From NCBI GenBank assembly GCA_018400545.1, contig JAGYLT010000134.1, positions 1 through 6,502 of the forward strand: DNA of 6,502 nucleotides, read 5' to 3'. Shown one piece after another: positions 6,478 to 6,502 of this stretch; the first letter of the stretch is position 1; the number at the start of each line of letters is the position of its first letter. The translations under genes and the position numbers were made by a program. The notes below the pieces were generated by a model. That model was not told the DNA's origin and made no database searches. It saw nothing but the letters and a program-made list of their open reading frames with translations. This stretch comes from Bacteroidales bacterium (GTDB taxonomy: Bacteria; Bacteroidota; Bacteroidia; Bacteroidales; 4484-276).

Positions 6478-6502
6478 ATGTGAGTCCGGTCTAAAAAGCC
6501 TT

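Overview
The window looks like chromosomal DNA from a member of the Bacteroidota. Evidence for this is the moderate-to-low GC content, AT-rich gene starts without clear Shine-Dalgarno sequences, an export signal ending in 'LFSQ', promoter-like boxes resembling the Bacteroidota consensus (TTTG ... TAnnTTTG), and the gene families present. There is no sign of a prophage, insertion sequence, CRISPR array, tRNA or rRNA. Genus-level placement cannot be made from the sequence alone.

Layout, left to right. (1) Positions 1-683, minus strand: the N-terminal part of an exported SMP-30/gluconolactonase-like beta-propeller that runs off the left edge. (2) Positions 767-2522, minus strand: a probable operon transcribed as murB (peptidoglycan precursor synthesis), then a small DUF2752 membrane protein, then a small TM2-domain membrane protein. 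The last two overlap by 4 nt (ATGA). (3) Positions 2523-2802: a 280-nt divergent intergenic region holding a promoter candidate, a short dyad and a possible 42-codon leader ORF. (4) Positions 2803-5871, plus strand: two tandem, diverged amino acid:cation symporters of the AGCS (alanine/glycine:Na+) family, 12 nt apart. The second has an extra exported N-terminal extension. (5) Positions 5897-6394, minus strand: a four-helix DoxX/DUF417-like membrane protein, convergent with the symporters. (6) Positions 6395-6502: no gene seen, but a nested inverted repeat upstream of the DoxX-like gene.

The only clear functional grouping is the symporter pair, which probably takes up small neutral amino acids (alanine, glycine or similar) with Na+. 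MurB makes UDP-N-acetylmuramate, the acceptor for L-alanine in the next peptidoglycan step. An alanine link between the divergent units is therefore conceivable, but it is pure inference. I see ordinary housekeeping and transport genes here and no convincing new biological system. The most unusual points are the possible coupled leader ORF before the first symporter, the N-terminally extended second symporter, the ATG-less DUF2752 gene coupled to TM2, and AACTT/AAGTT-type dyads recurring in three intergenic regions.
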